DNA of 64,000 bases, from NCBI RefSeq assembly GCF_002000085.1, contig NZ_MUZU01000004.1:186001-250000 (forward strand), in the 5' to 3' direction. The number at the start of each line of letters is the position of its first letter. Positions within the stretch are counted from its first letter, which is position 1. The position numbers were made by a program, and so were the translations under genes. Below are positions 43,132 to 50,779 of the stretch, piece by piece. The notes under the pieces are model-generated. The model was not told the DNA's origin. It searched no databases and saw only the letters and a list, made by a program, of their open reading frames with translations. This stretch comes from Pseudocolwellia agarivorans. GTDB taxonomy: Bacteria > Pseudomonadota > Gammaproteobacteria > Enterobacterales > Alteromonadaceae.

Positions 43132-43690
43132 TGTTTTTTTCCATTAAAAATTTTTTTTCAAGTTTTAGAATTTCTTTATTACGCTCTTTTATACGTTTTG
43201 CAGGAATACCAATATAAATTCCCCATGGTTTTGTGCTTTTATTAAGTAAAGTCATGGCTCCAATTGAGCAACCATCTGCAATATTAGCTCCAGGCATAAT
43301 AGTTGAGGCAGTACCAATAATTACATGTTTACCTATACTGATTTTGGTAAATTGTTCATTTTTAAATTGTACAGGTATAAGGCTGTTTACCATTGTACTG
43401 CCTGAGTAATCATCGCTCTGAGAGAAAACATTCACCCTGTAAGCTAAAGTTGAAAAGTCATCTATTTCAACTCCAAGTTTTCCTCCTGCAATTAAACAGT
43501 AAGGAGTAATGTGACAGTATTTACCTATAGTAATTTTTCCCGATAATATACAAAAGTCATCGACTCTGGAGTTATCATTTATTGAAACAGATTCACAATT
43601 GTAAATACTTGCCTTATCGCTAATTTTTACATTATCACCTAAATAGGCAAAGCCCATTGATTTTAAAATTTTTTGTGATAAATAAGCCAA
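43118..43690 (-). CDS. Left-handed beta-helix sugar acyltransferase
   Basis: Hexapeptide-repeat O- or N-acyltransferase of 190 residues: repeated [LIV]G-x4 turns (ISDKASIYNCESVSINDNSRV, GKITIGKYCHIT, ISIGKHVIIGTASTIMPGANIADGCSIGAMTLL) and the C-terminal GIYIGIPAKRIKER seen in many sugar acetyltransferases. TTG start with AAGG eight bases upstream. Overlap with wecE suggests that it acylates the 4-amino sugar, in the role that GNAT-type WecD has in enteric bacteria; this is inference. Confidence 0.8.
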   Translation of the reverse strand: MAYLSQKILKSMGFAYLGDNVKISDKASIYNCESVSINDNSRVDDFCILSGKITIGKYCHITPYCLIAGGKLGVEIDDFSTLAYRVNVFSQSDDYSGSTMVNSLIPVQFKNEQFTKISIGKHVIIGTASTIMPGANIADGCSIGAMTLLNKSTKPWGIYIGIPAKRIKERNKEILKLEKKFLMEKNNDPI

Positions 43691-43798
43691 TTAATTAACC
43701 TTATAAAGAATGTTAGAGATAATGGTGATTAAAGTGTTTGGTGTGAGAAATCAGTAAATCATTAATATTGATAATGGTAAGTATAATATTATGTGACA

Positions 43799-44824
43799 TT
43801 AAGTTATTGATTTTTCATTTTTTTTATCTTTAATTGATTTTTCATTATCTGCTTTTTTGGAAAAAAAGCGAAATAAGACAATAAGTAAAGAAAGTATTCC
43901 CCCTAGTAATGTACCTAGAATAACAATAAGTGCTCGTGCAGGTTTTGCTTTTTCATCAGGAACTTGTGGTGGTTGTATTGTTTTCAATACGTACTCCGGC
44001 TTCACTTCTATGAGCATCATGTTTTTTGTCTGTTCTTCTATTAATTGATAGAAAATGTTTTCCATATTACTATTCTTAATATTATCTAATTTTTTAGTTA
44101 AGTAATTTATTGAATTTTGAGCTTCTACTTTATCCTGTTCACGCATAAAATTATTTATATCGGAGATAAGCCAAGAAAGCCACTGTTTAGCCATGTGTGG
44201 GGAGTAATATTCTATTTCTATAGTAATCATTGAAGTTAATTTAGATTGTGAAACGGAAAGCAACTTAGTGAATTCGGTATATGTTTCCCATGGGGAAGGT
44301 TTTGCCTTTTTAGGTAATTCTACTTGCCTGATCCATTTATTCTGTTTGCTATCGTAGACATCTTCATCATAAATTAATTGATTTAATGCGTAGTCCCACT
44401 TCTTTGCTGCCATGATGGGAACAGTTAATTGATGCCTATCAATAAAGCTCTCAATAAAAGCTCTTGTTTTAATGATTTCCAGTGCGAGACTAGTCTTATC
44501 TGTTGTATCTCCACCGCCTATATTAATGCCTGCTATACCTGCTAATCCACCAAATTTACTGGCTAACCCAGCTAAGCCGCCTGCTCCTCCTTCCGAGCTA
44601 ACAGGCGCCATTAAAGCTGACGCCTTATAAATGTTAGGCATTGATAAGGCTATAGTCACGGAGGCAACTGCAAATATAGTGCAAACGAATATAATGAATA
44701 TTTTGCCTTCCCAAATAGATAATATCAGTTCAGTAAATGTAAATTCAGTTGTTTTAGGGAGGCCTTGGCTTTTTGGGGGAACGAATGAATCAGAGAGCCT
44801 TTCGTTATCGTTTTTATTTATCAC
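43799..44824 (-). CDS. wzz: Wzz chain-length determinant (polysaccharide co-polymerase)
   Basis: Inner-membrane protein that sets glycan chain length with Wzy. Two transmembrane helices (about 42-62, IFIIFVCTIFAVASVTIALSM; about 303-323, ALIVILGTLLGGILSLLIVLF) flank a periplasmic domain with the PCP features: the N-terminal NIYKASALMAP and the proline-rich C-terminal motif IQPPQVPDEKAKPARA. An unusual glycine/alanine-rich stretch lies at about 77-105. No cytoplasmic kinase domain, so it is the Wzz type. GTG start. First gene of the minus-strand locus. Confidence 0.9.
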   Translation of the reverse strand: MINKNDNERLSDSFVPPKSQGLPKTTEFTFTELILSIWEGKIFIIFVCTIFAVASVTIALSMPNIYKASALMAPVSSEGGAGGLAGLASKFGGLAGIAGINIGGGDTTDKTSLALEIIKTRAFIESFIDRHQLTVPIMAAKKWDYALNQLIYDEDVYDSKQNKWIRQVELPKKAKPSPWETYTEFTKLLSVSQSKLTSMITIEIEYYSPHMAKQWLSWLISDINNFMREQDKVEAQNSINYLTKKLDNIKNSNMENIFYQLIEEQTKNMMLIEVKPEYVLKTIQPPQVPDEKAKPARALIVILGTLLGGILSLLIVLFRFFSKKADNEKSIKDKKNEKSIT

Positions 44825-45317
44825 AAATCATACACTTATTTATATTAAGGAAGTTACTAGCATTGAATATTATAAGGAGAGCAAACTGCACTGTAAAGCC
44901 TTATTAAAAAGGACGAAGTCTTATTTAATAAGAAAAGTATTTAAAAAAGTTAGTATATTTTTTTGCTACGGAGTTAATGAGAATGTTTTTATTAAATGCT
45001 CTTAAATAAAAAAATTGGGTATTCTATAAAATAAGCGTAGGTAATTTTTAACTTTGTGAGATTGTTTTCTGCAAGTTATAGCAATAATCAAAGTGGAGTT
45101 TTAAATTATCTATTTTCTTAGTGTTTGATTTTTATTGTTTTTATGTTGTTTTTTCTATGGTTTAGACTGTGAGCTATGACTATTGAATTTTTTTATCCTT
45201 TTATCCATTAGTCTTTAATTATACATTTGAATTATCTATAAAAGATTAACAAAGAAGTACCTAAATCTTCCATTTTTTGATAGAATCGCGTCAATTTTTT
45301 ACCGAGAGGTTATTTCC
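44825..45317. promoter_or_regulatory. Divergent promoter region between wzz and ribH
   Basis: 493 AT-rich bases without a credible gene. On the + side, TGATAGAAT (45278-45286) is an extended -10 candidate for ribH. On the - side lies the expected long leader of the polysaccharide operon, containing an inverted repeat (CTTATTAAA 44900-44908 / TTTAATAAG 44924-44932). No clear RfaH ops element or FMN riboswitch was found. Confidence 0.5.
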
Positions 45318-45782
45318 ATGAATGTAATTGAAGCTAATTTCGATGCTAAAGGCAAAAAAGTTGCCATTGTTGTTTCTCGTTTTAACAGTTTTGTTGTTGA
45401 GAGTTTATTAGAAGGTGCGGTTGATGCACTTAAACGTCATGGTAATGTTGCGGATAGCGATATTACAGTTATTCGTGTACCTGGTGCGTATGAATTACCT
45501 GTAGCAGCTAAGCGTGTTGCTCAAAAAGGTGGCTTCGACGCTATTATTGCTATTGGCGCGGTTATTCGTGGTGGTACTCCACATTTCGATTTTGTCGCTG
45601 GTGAGTGTAATAAAGGCCTAGCGCAAGTTGCTATGGAATATACATTACCTGTAGCGTTTGGTGTAATTACTACCGATACAATCGAACAAGCCATTGATAG
45701 AGCAGGCCTTAAAGTAGGCAACAAAGGTGCTGAAGCTGCATTAAGTGCTTTAGAAATGATTAATGTTTTAGAATTATTATAG
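45318..45782 (+). CDS. ribH: 6,7-dimethyl-8-ribityllumazine synthase
   Basis: Penultimate step of riboflavin synthesis, condensing 5-amino-6-ribitylaminouracil with dihydroxybutanone phosphate. 154 residues. Signatures: [57 protein letters not shown] with the catalytic His, and [19 protein letters not shown] start with GAGAGG upstream. Next to nusB, the common gammaproteobacterial ribH-nusB pair; ribD, ribE and ribBA are not in the window. Confidence 0.96.
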   Translation: MNVIEANFDAKGKKVAIVVSRFNSFVVESLLEGAVDALKRHGNVADSDITVIRVPGAYELPVAAKRVAQKGGFDAIIAIGAVIRGGTPHFDFVAGECNKGLAQVAMEYTLPVAFGVITTDTIEQAIDRAGLKVGNKGAEAALSALEMINVLELL

Positions 45783-45839
45783 GTTCTACTGTTTATTTAA
45801 CGTTAGTTAGTAAGTTTAATTTTATATTTGGAAATACGA

Positions 45840-46256
45840 GTGAAACCATCACCTAGAAGAAAAGCCAGAGAGTTAGCTGTTCAAGCTGTTTACTCTTGGC
45901 AGTTAAGTCAAAATGCAGTTAATGATATCGAAACCAACTTTTTAGTGGATAATGGTGCTCGTCGTTTTGATATTCCTTTTTTTCAGCAGTTATTTCGCGG
46001 TGTAACATCATCAGCAAGTGAGTTGGATTTACTTATTTCGCCACATGTTGATAGACCTATAGATGATGTTGATCATGTTGAAAAAGCGGTTCTCAGAGTG
46101 GCTATTTTTGAATTAAAGGAATGTTTAGATGTTCCATACAAAGTTGTGATCAATGAAGCCATTGAACTCGCTAAATCTTTTGCTGCAGACGACAGCCACA
46201 AGTTTGTTAATGGTGTTTTAGATAAGGCCGTTAAACTAATCCGTAAAGAAGCTTAG
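45840..46256 (+). CDS. nusB: Transcription antitermination factor NusB
   Basis: RNA-binding factor that, with NusE (S10), recognises boxA for rRNA antitermination. All-helical protein of 138 residues: RRKARELAVQAVYSWQLSQN near the N-terminus, VEKAVLRVAIFELKE and VPYKVVINEAIELAKSF near the C-terminus, ending HKFVNGVLDKAVKLIR. I choose the GTG at 45840 (GGAA six bases upstream), which gives the canonical MKPSPRRKARE; the frame's TTG at 45828 would place that site inside the gene. Confidence 0.95.
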   Translation: MKPSPRRKARELAVQAVYSWQLSQNAVNDIETNFLVDNGARRFDIPFFQQLFRGVTSSASELDLLISPHVDRPIDDVDHVEKAVLRVAIFELKECLDVPYKVVINEAIELAKSFAADDSHKFVNGVLDKAVKLIRKEA

Positions 46257-46362
46257 TGAGTAAAGTCTACTTTCTGTAGTTTTAATCAACACACTTTAAG
46301 CCTACTCAATTATTTGATGTGTTTTTGTGACACATCAAATAATCAAAACTGAATATTCCCCT

Positions 46363-47334
46363 ATGAAAGAATTTGATTTAATTAAGCATTATTTCTCAGA
46401 GCAAATAGTTAAACGCAAAGATGTTATTTTAGGTATTGGCGATGATTGTGCCTTGTTAGCTCCGGCAGAACATCAGCTTATTGCTGTAACTACAGATACT
46501 TTAGTAGCTGGTGTTCATTTTCCTGTAAATACATCACCAAAAGCTATTGGCCATAAGGCTATTGCTGTTAATTTATCTGATTTAGCGGCAATGGGCGCAG
46601 AGCCTACATGGATCTCGTTAGCATTAACATTACCTGAAGTTGATGAACAATGGTTATCAGAGTTTTGTGCTGGGATTTTTGAGTTATGTGAATTTTATAA
46701 TGTTCAGCTTATTGGTGGAGACACCACTCAAGGGCCTTTAAGTATTACGGTTACTGCTCAAGGTTTAGCACCCAAAGATAAATTTATTACTCGCTCTAAC
46801 GCTAAGGCGGGTGATTGGCTTTATGTTACTGGTGAATTGGGCGATGCCGCATTAGCGCTTAAAAACCTTCAAGGTAAAGTTGATCTGGTAGAGGCTGATA
46901 AAGGTAAAGTGTTTGAACAGTTAGATTACCCTAAGCCTCGCGTTTTGGCCGGGCAAGCATTAAGAGATTATGCAACTTCTGCAATCGATATATCTGACGG
47001 CCTTATTTCAGACTTAGGGCATATTTGTAAGGCGTCAAAAGTTGGTGCCAAATTGAATTTAGAGAATATTCCTATTTCAACGGTAATGCGCGAAACATTA
47101 GGAAGAGATAAAGCAATAGCATTAGCTCTTAGTGGGGGTGACGATTATGAGTTGCTGTTTTCTGTGTCTGAAGATAATAAGGTTGGAATGGCAACTGCGT
47201 TGTCAAATATGGGCATTCCTACCACGTGTATTGGACAATTAAATGGCACTGAAAAAATTACAACGGTTTTAGATGGTGAAGCGATTACGTTAAATGCTCA
47301 TGGTTTTGAACATTTTGCTAAGTCTGAAGCTTAA
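46363..47334 (+). CDS. thiL: Thiamine-monophosphate kinase ThiL
   Basis: Phosphorylates thiamine monophosphate to thiamine pyrophosphate. Signatures LGIGDDCALL, AVTTDTLVAGVHFP, KAIAVNLSDLAAMGAEP, IGGDTTQGPLSITVTAQG and IDISDGLISDLGHI. From the ATG at 46363 it is 323 residues, the family length (about 325), and begins MKEFDLIKHYF; the frame opens earlier with a GTG at 46327. Neither start has a strong ribosome site. pgpA follows after two bases. Confidence 0.93.
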   Translation: MKEFDLIKHYFSEQIVKRKDVILGIGDDCALLAPAEHQLIAVTTDTLVAGVHFPVNTSPKAIGHKAIAVNLSDLAAMGAEPTWISLALTLPEVDEQWLSEFCAGIFELCEFYNVQLIGGDTTQGPLSITVTAQGLAPKDKFITRSNAKAGDWLYVTGELGDAALALKNLQGKVDLVEADKGKVFEQLDYPKPRVLAGQALRDYATSAIDISDGLISDLGHICKASKVGAKLNLENIPISTVMRETLGRDKAIALALSGGDDYELLFSVSEDNKVGMATALSNMGIPTTCIGQLNGTEKITTVLDGEAITLNAHGFEHFAKSEA

Positions 47335-47336
47335 AT

Positions 47337-47804
47337 ATGAATAAACCCGTAGTTAAATTTACTTTATCGAATCCTATTCATTTTTTAGCCTTAGGTTTTG
47401 GTAGTGGTTTAAGTCCTAAGGCGCCAGGTACATTTGGTACTTTGGCTGCTATTCCTGTTTTTCTTTTATTTGCTTTACTTACTCCTTTGTTTTATTCCTT
47501 AGCGGTATTAGTTGTGTGTATCGCTGGTATTTATATTTGTGGAAAAACAGCTGAAGATGTTGGTGTGCATGACCATGGCGCTATTGTTTGGGATGAAATA
47601 GCAGGTTATTTAATTACTATGTTTTTAGTGCCTATTAGCTGGCAAAGTATTCTTGTTGGTTTTGTGCTGTTTCGTATATTTGATATTGTTAAACCTTGGC
47701 CTATTTCTTATTTAGATAAGTATGTACATGGTGGCTTTGGTATTATGATTGATGATGTGGTTGCAGGACTAATGGCATTAGCTTGTATGCACTTTATTTT
47801 TTAA
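47337..47804 (+). CDS. pgpA: Phosphatidylglycerophosphatase A
   Basis: Inner-membrane enzyme removing phosphate from phosphatidylglycerophosphate to give phosphatidylglycerol. 155 residues with hydrophobic helices; motifs GFGSGLSPKAPGTFGTLAAIP near the N-terminus, HDHGAIVWDEIAGYLI and FRIFDIVKPWPI with conserved acidic residues, and GGFGIMIDDVVAG at the C-terminus. ATG start two bases after the thiL stop; thiL-pgpA is a conserved pair in gammaproteobacteria. Confidence 0.94.
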   Translation: MNKPVVKFTLSNPIHFLALGFGSGLSPKAPGTFGTLAAIPVFLLFALLTPLFYSLAVLVVCIAGIYICGKTAEDVGVHDHGAIVWDEIAGYLITMFLVPISWQSILVGFVLFRIFDIVKPWPISYLDKYVHGGFGIMIDDVVAGLMALACMHFIF

Positions 47805-47849
47805 GAGATTAGTTTATATATTTCTGTATTTTATTAAAAAGTAAGCAAT

Positions 47850-47880
47850 AAAAAAGGTAGACCATTGGTCTACCTTTTTT
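47850..47880. terminator. Bidirectional terminator between pgpA and serA
   Basis: Perfect 15-base arms (AAAAAAGGTAGACCA / TGGTCTACCTTTTTT) around one base, with A- and T-runs on the two sides, suited to stopping transcription from both the convergent pgpA and serA. Confidence 0.92.
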
Positions 47881-47924
47881 GTATTTAATATTCACATGTA
47901 ACAGTGAGTATCAATAACGTACCT

Positions 47925-49160
47925 TTAGTGAAGTATTCTAGCTTTCACTGTACCTTCAATTTTCTTAAGCTCTTTAAGGGCTACAGCACTGTCTTCTGTT
48001 TCAATATCTATTACAACGTAACCAATTTGATCGTCTGTTTGTAAGTACTGAGCAGCAATATTTATATTTAATTGAGTAAAGGCTAAGTTAATTTTATTTA
48101 AAATACCTGGTTGGTTCTGGTGTATATGTAAAAGTCTGCTTCTACCTTTACCACCATGGCTTGGTAATGATACCTCAGGGAAATTAACAGCCGATAACGT
48201 TGAACCGTTATCAGAGTATTTAGCTAATTTACTTGCTACTTCTAAACCAATATTTTCTTGTGCTTCTTTTGTGCTACCGCCAATGTGTGGCGTTAAAATA
48301 ACATTATCGAAAGCACGTAATGGTGATACGAATTCTTCGTCGTTACCTTTAGGTTCAACAGGGAATACATCGATAGCAGCGCCAGATAGTTTTTTACTTT
48401 CTAGAGCTTTAGCTAGTGCGTCTATATCTACAACCGTACCGCGAGAAGCGTTGATTAATATTGCTCCATCTTTCATGTTAGCTATTTCTTCGGCGCCAAA
48501 CATGTTTTTAGTTTGTGGGTTTTCAGGAACATGTAAACTAATAACTTCACATTCTTGTAGTAATGATTTAAGTGATGGTGCTTGGCTTGCATTACCTAGT
48601 GGTAATTTAGTTTCAACATCATAAAATTTAACTTTCATACCTACAGTTTCTGCTAAAACACCTAGCTGCATACCTATGTGACCGTAGCCAATAATACCTA
48701 ATCTTTTACCGCGTGCTTCAAATGAACCCGCAGCTGATTTATTCCATTCGCCACGGTGTGCTTGTGCACTTTTTTCTGGAATGCCACGAAGTAATAATAA
48801 GGTTTCACCTAGTACTAATTCAGCAACTGAACGAGTATTTGAGAATGGAGCATTAAATACTGGAATACCTAAAGATTGCGCTGCTTTTGTATCTACTTGG
48901 TTAGTACCAATACAAAAACAACCAATAGCAACAAGTTTTTTAGCGTGGCTAAGTACTTTTTCATTAAGGTTAGTACGTGAACGAATACCAATGAAGTGAA
49001 CCTTAGCTATTTTTTCAATTAAATCTTCTTCCGATAAAGATGTTTTTATATATTCTATATTGTTGTAGCCTTGCGACTTCAACTCTTCAAGCGCGCTTTC
49101 GTGTACACCTTCTAACAATAAAATTTTAATCTTTTCTTTAGCGAGTGAATTAGTACTCAT
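47925..49160 (-). CDS. serA: D-3-phosphoglycerate dehydrogenase SerA
   Basis: First step of serine synthesis: NAD-dependent oxidation of 3-phosphoglycerate. 411 residues, the short type with a C-terminal ACT domain. Substrate-binding VHFIGIRSRTNL, NAD fold LGIIGYGHIGMQLG (about 154-167), EVISLHVPENPQT, INASRGTVVD, and the catalytic Glu/His (VFPVEPKGND, LTPHIGGST). The ACT domain (about 338-411: LLHIHQNQPGILNKINLAF) would give serine feedback. ATG start. Beside rpiA as in E. coli. Confidence 0.96.
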   Translation of the reverse strand: MSTNSLAKEKIKILLLEGVHESALEELKSQGYNNIEYIKTSLSEEDLIEKIAKVHFIGIRSRTNLNEKVLSHAKKLVAIGCFCIGTNQVDTKAAQSLGIPVFNAPFSNTRSVAELVLGETLLLLRGIPEKSAQAHRGEWNKSAAGSFEARGKRLGIIGYGHIGMQLGVLAETVGMKVKFYDVETKLPLGNASQAPSLKSLLQECEVISLHVPENPQTKNMFGAEEIANMKDGAILINASRGTVVDIDALAKALESKKLSGAAIDVFPVEPKGNDEEFVSPLRAFDNVILTPHIGGSTKEAQENIGLEVASKLAKYSDNGSTLSAVNFPEVSLPSHGGKGRSRLLHIHQNQPGILNKINLAFTQLNINIAAQYLQTDDQIGYVVIDIETEDSAVALKELKKIEGTVKARILH

Positions 49161-49188
49161 GATATTTAAATTCTCTTAATGAATGGGT

Positions 49189-49287
49189 TTAGCCAGTGGC
49201 TAACAAAATTTAAAGTTTTGTTTTGGAAGTTTAGATGTCCAAACGTATGTGTAAATTAGCATATAGTGCTTAAACTCTAAAGCACTA
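49189..49287. other. Cluster of four hairpins between rpiA and serA
   Basis: Within 100 bases: TTAGCC/GGCTAA (49189-49203), ACAAAA/TTTTGT (49204-49222), TTTGGA/TCCAAA (about 49223-49244) and TAGTGCTT/AAGCACTA (49264-49287, overlapping the rpiA stop). Each is perfect. The last may end rpiA transcripts on the minus strand; the first three lie in the serA leader or promoter. Confidence 0.45.
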
Positions 49288-49941
49288 ATTTATTATTTTT
49301 GCGCCTTCAGGTGTACCAATAATAAGTGTGTCAGCACCTCGGTTGGCAAAAAGGCCATTAGTTACAACGCCTACCAAGGCATTAAGCTCTTTCTCTAATG
49401 TTATTGGATCGATTATGTCTAAGTTATGCACGTCAAGAATTACGTTACCGTTATCGGTTACTACGCCGTTTCTGTATACAGGATCTCCACCCAATTTAAC
49501 TATTTCTCTTGCAACGTAACTTCTTGCCATTGGGATAACTTCAACAGGTAACGGAAATTTACCTAAAACTTTGACTTGTTTTGAACTGTCTGCAATGCAT
49601 ACAAAGGTTTTTGCTACGGCTGCAACAATTTTTTCTCGTGTGAGTGCTGCACCGCCACCTTTAATCATGTACATGTGCGAGTTAATTTCATCGGCGCCAT
49701 CTACATATACATCAATACCGTCAACGTTATTTAAATCAAAAACCTCAATGCCGTGTGCTTGAAGACGTTTGGTTGACTCTTCAGAGCTTGATACTGCACC
49801 AATAATGCGATCTTTTATGGTCGCTAAAGCATCAATAAAATGGTTAACAGTTGAACCGGTTCCAACACCAACAATTGTGTCATCTTTAATAAAGTCTAGG
49901 GCTTTAATTGCCGCAGATTTCTTCATATCGTCTTGTGTCAT
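49285..49941 (-). CDS. rpiA: Ribose-5-phosphate isomerase A
   Basis: Interconverts ribose-5-phosphate and ribulose-5-phosphate in the pentose phosphate pathway. Family motifs: [51 protein letters not shown] and [13 protein letters not shown] choose the ATG at 49941 (AAGG seven bases upstream), which gives [11 protein letters not shown] and 218 residues, as in the E. coli enzyme; the longest frame adds 21 residues of no family match. Confidence 0.95.
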   Translation of the reverse strand: MTQDDMKKSAAIKALDFIKDDTIVGVGTGSTVNHFIDALATIKDRIIGAVSSSEESTKRLQAHGIEVFDLNNVDGIDVYVDGADEINSHMYMIKGGGAALTREKIVAAVAKTFVCIADSSKQVKVLGKFPLPVEVIPMARSYVAREIVKLGGDPVYRNGVVTDNGNVILDVHNLDIIDPITLEKELNALVGVVTNGLFANRGADTLIIGTPEGAKIIN

Positions 49942-50089
49942 GATGGGCCTTAAATATGAGCAAACAAAGTATTCACTTAATGCTGAATGTAATTGTTTCA
50001 ACATTGAGTGAGTAATGAACAGTTTTTGTGCGCGTGATTATACACCAACTATCGTAATGAAAGCGATAGGAGAGATTAGCTCGTATGAT

Positions 50090-50689
50090 TTATTTAAATA
50101 AGTAGTTTTGGGTAGGTGTTATTATTTGGGGGATGGGAATGTCCCAGTGTTCAACGGGTATAGCTTCAACTCGCTGGCAGTTGTGTGCTAATCCTATGGG
50201 GTAAGGGCGTGCTTTTTTATTTTCTTTATATTGCTCAAACCACTTTTGTAATGTTCTATCATAAAATCCACCACCCATACCTAAGCGAGCGCCTGAATTG
50301 TCAAAAGCAACTAAAGGAGTGAATATAATATCTATGTTATGTATGAGTTGAATAAGACGAACATCGAGCTTAGGCTCTAAAATTCCAAAGCGGTTTTTAA
50401 ACATTGGAGTAGTAGGAGTGTACTCTAAAAATAACAAATGACCTTTACTGAATGGATGAATTACCGGTAAATATACCTGCTTATTGTGTTTCCAACACCA
50501 ATCAATAAAAGTAGAGGTATTCAGCTCGCCATCGTTAGCTAAATAAATAGCAATGTGTTGTGCTGAAAGTATGTTGGTATTAGACGTTAATTGGTTGAGT
50601 AGTTGTGCTGCAGCATTAGCTTGTTCTTGCTGTGTTAATGATGATCTTTTTTGCCTAATGGCTTTTCTTAGTTGTACTCTACTGTCCAA
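50090..50689 (-). CDS. ygfA: 5-formyltetrahydrofolate cyclo-ligase
   Basis: ATP-dependent conversion of 5-formyl-THF to 5,10-methenyl-THF. 199 residues. RKAIRQKRSSLT at the N-terminus (ATP/phosphate-binding Arg/Lys), ELNTSTFIDWCWKHNKQVYLPV, and the signature GARLGMGGGFYDRTL. TTG start with AAGG about ten bases upstream. In enteric bacteria 6S RNA lies just upstream of this gene; the short 90-base gap here has no room for it. Confidence 0.92.
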   Translation of the reverse strand: MDSRVQLRKAIRQKRSSLTQQEQANAAAQLLNQLTSNTNILSAQHIAIYLANDGELNTSTFIDWCWKHNKQVYLPVIHPFSKGHLLFLEYTPTTPMFKNRFGILEPKLDVRLIQLIHNIDIIFTPLVAFDNSGARLGMGGGFYDRTLQKWFEQYKENKKARPYPIGLAHNCQRVEAIPVEHWDIPIPQIITPTQNYLFK

Positions 50690-50721
50690 AATAACATCGC
50701 CTTTATTGTTGCTTTAACTAT

Positions 50722-50768
50722 CTCCCTATAGAGGGAGGATCCTCTAACATACAAGCATATGTTAGAGG
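50722..50768 (-). terminator. Two adjacent hairpins between the peptide transporter and ygfA
   Basis: CTCCCT/AGGGAG (50722-50737, 4-base loop) and CCTCTAACATA/TATGTTAGAGG (50741-50768, 6-base loop), both perfect. Reading on the minus strand they follow the transporter stop and precede ygfA by about 33 bases. There is no T-run, so attenuation or mRNA-end protection is more likely than simple termination. Confidence 0.5.
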
Positions 50769-50779
50769 AAACTTATTGG

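Noticed and set aside
44963-44975. Possible ops (RfaH) element in the wzz leader, minus strand (TCCGTAGC)
   Set aside because: Only a partial match to the GGCGGTAGC core and no second JUMPStart part nearby; chance is likely.
44631-45005. 124-codon + strand frame across the wzz start and its leader
   Set aside because: About half is antisense to wzz, the rest is AT-rich leader sequence; no domain or ribosome site.
45100-45317. FMN riboswitch before ribH
   Set aside because: None of the conserved RFN-element helices or its GC-rich core could be found; the region is plain AT-rich sequence.
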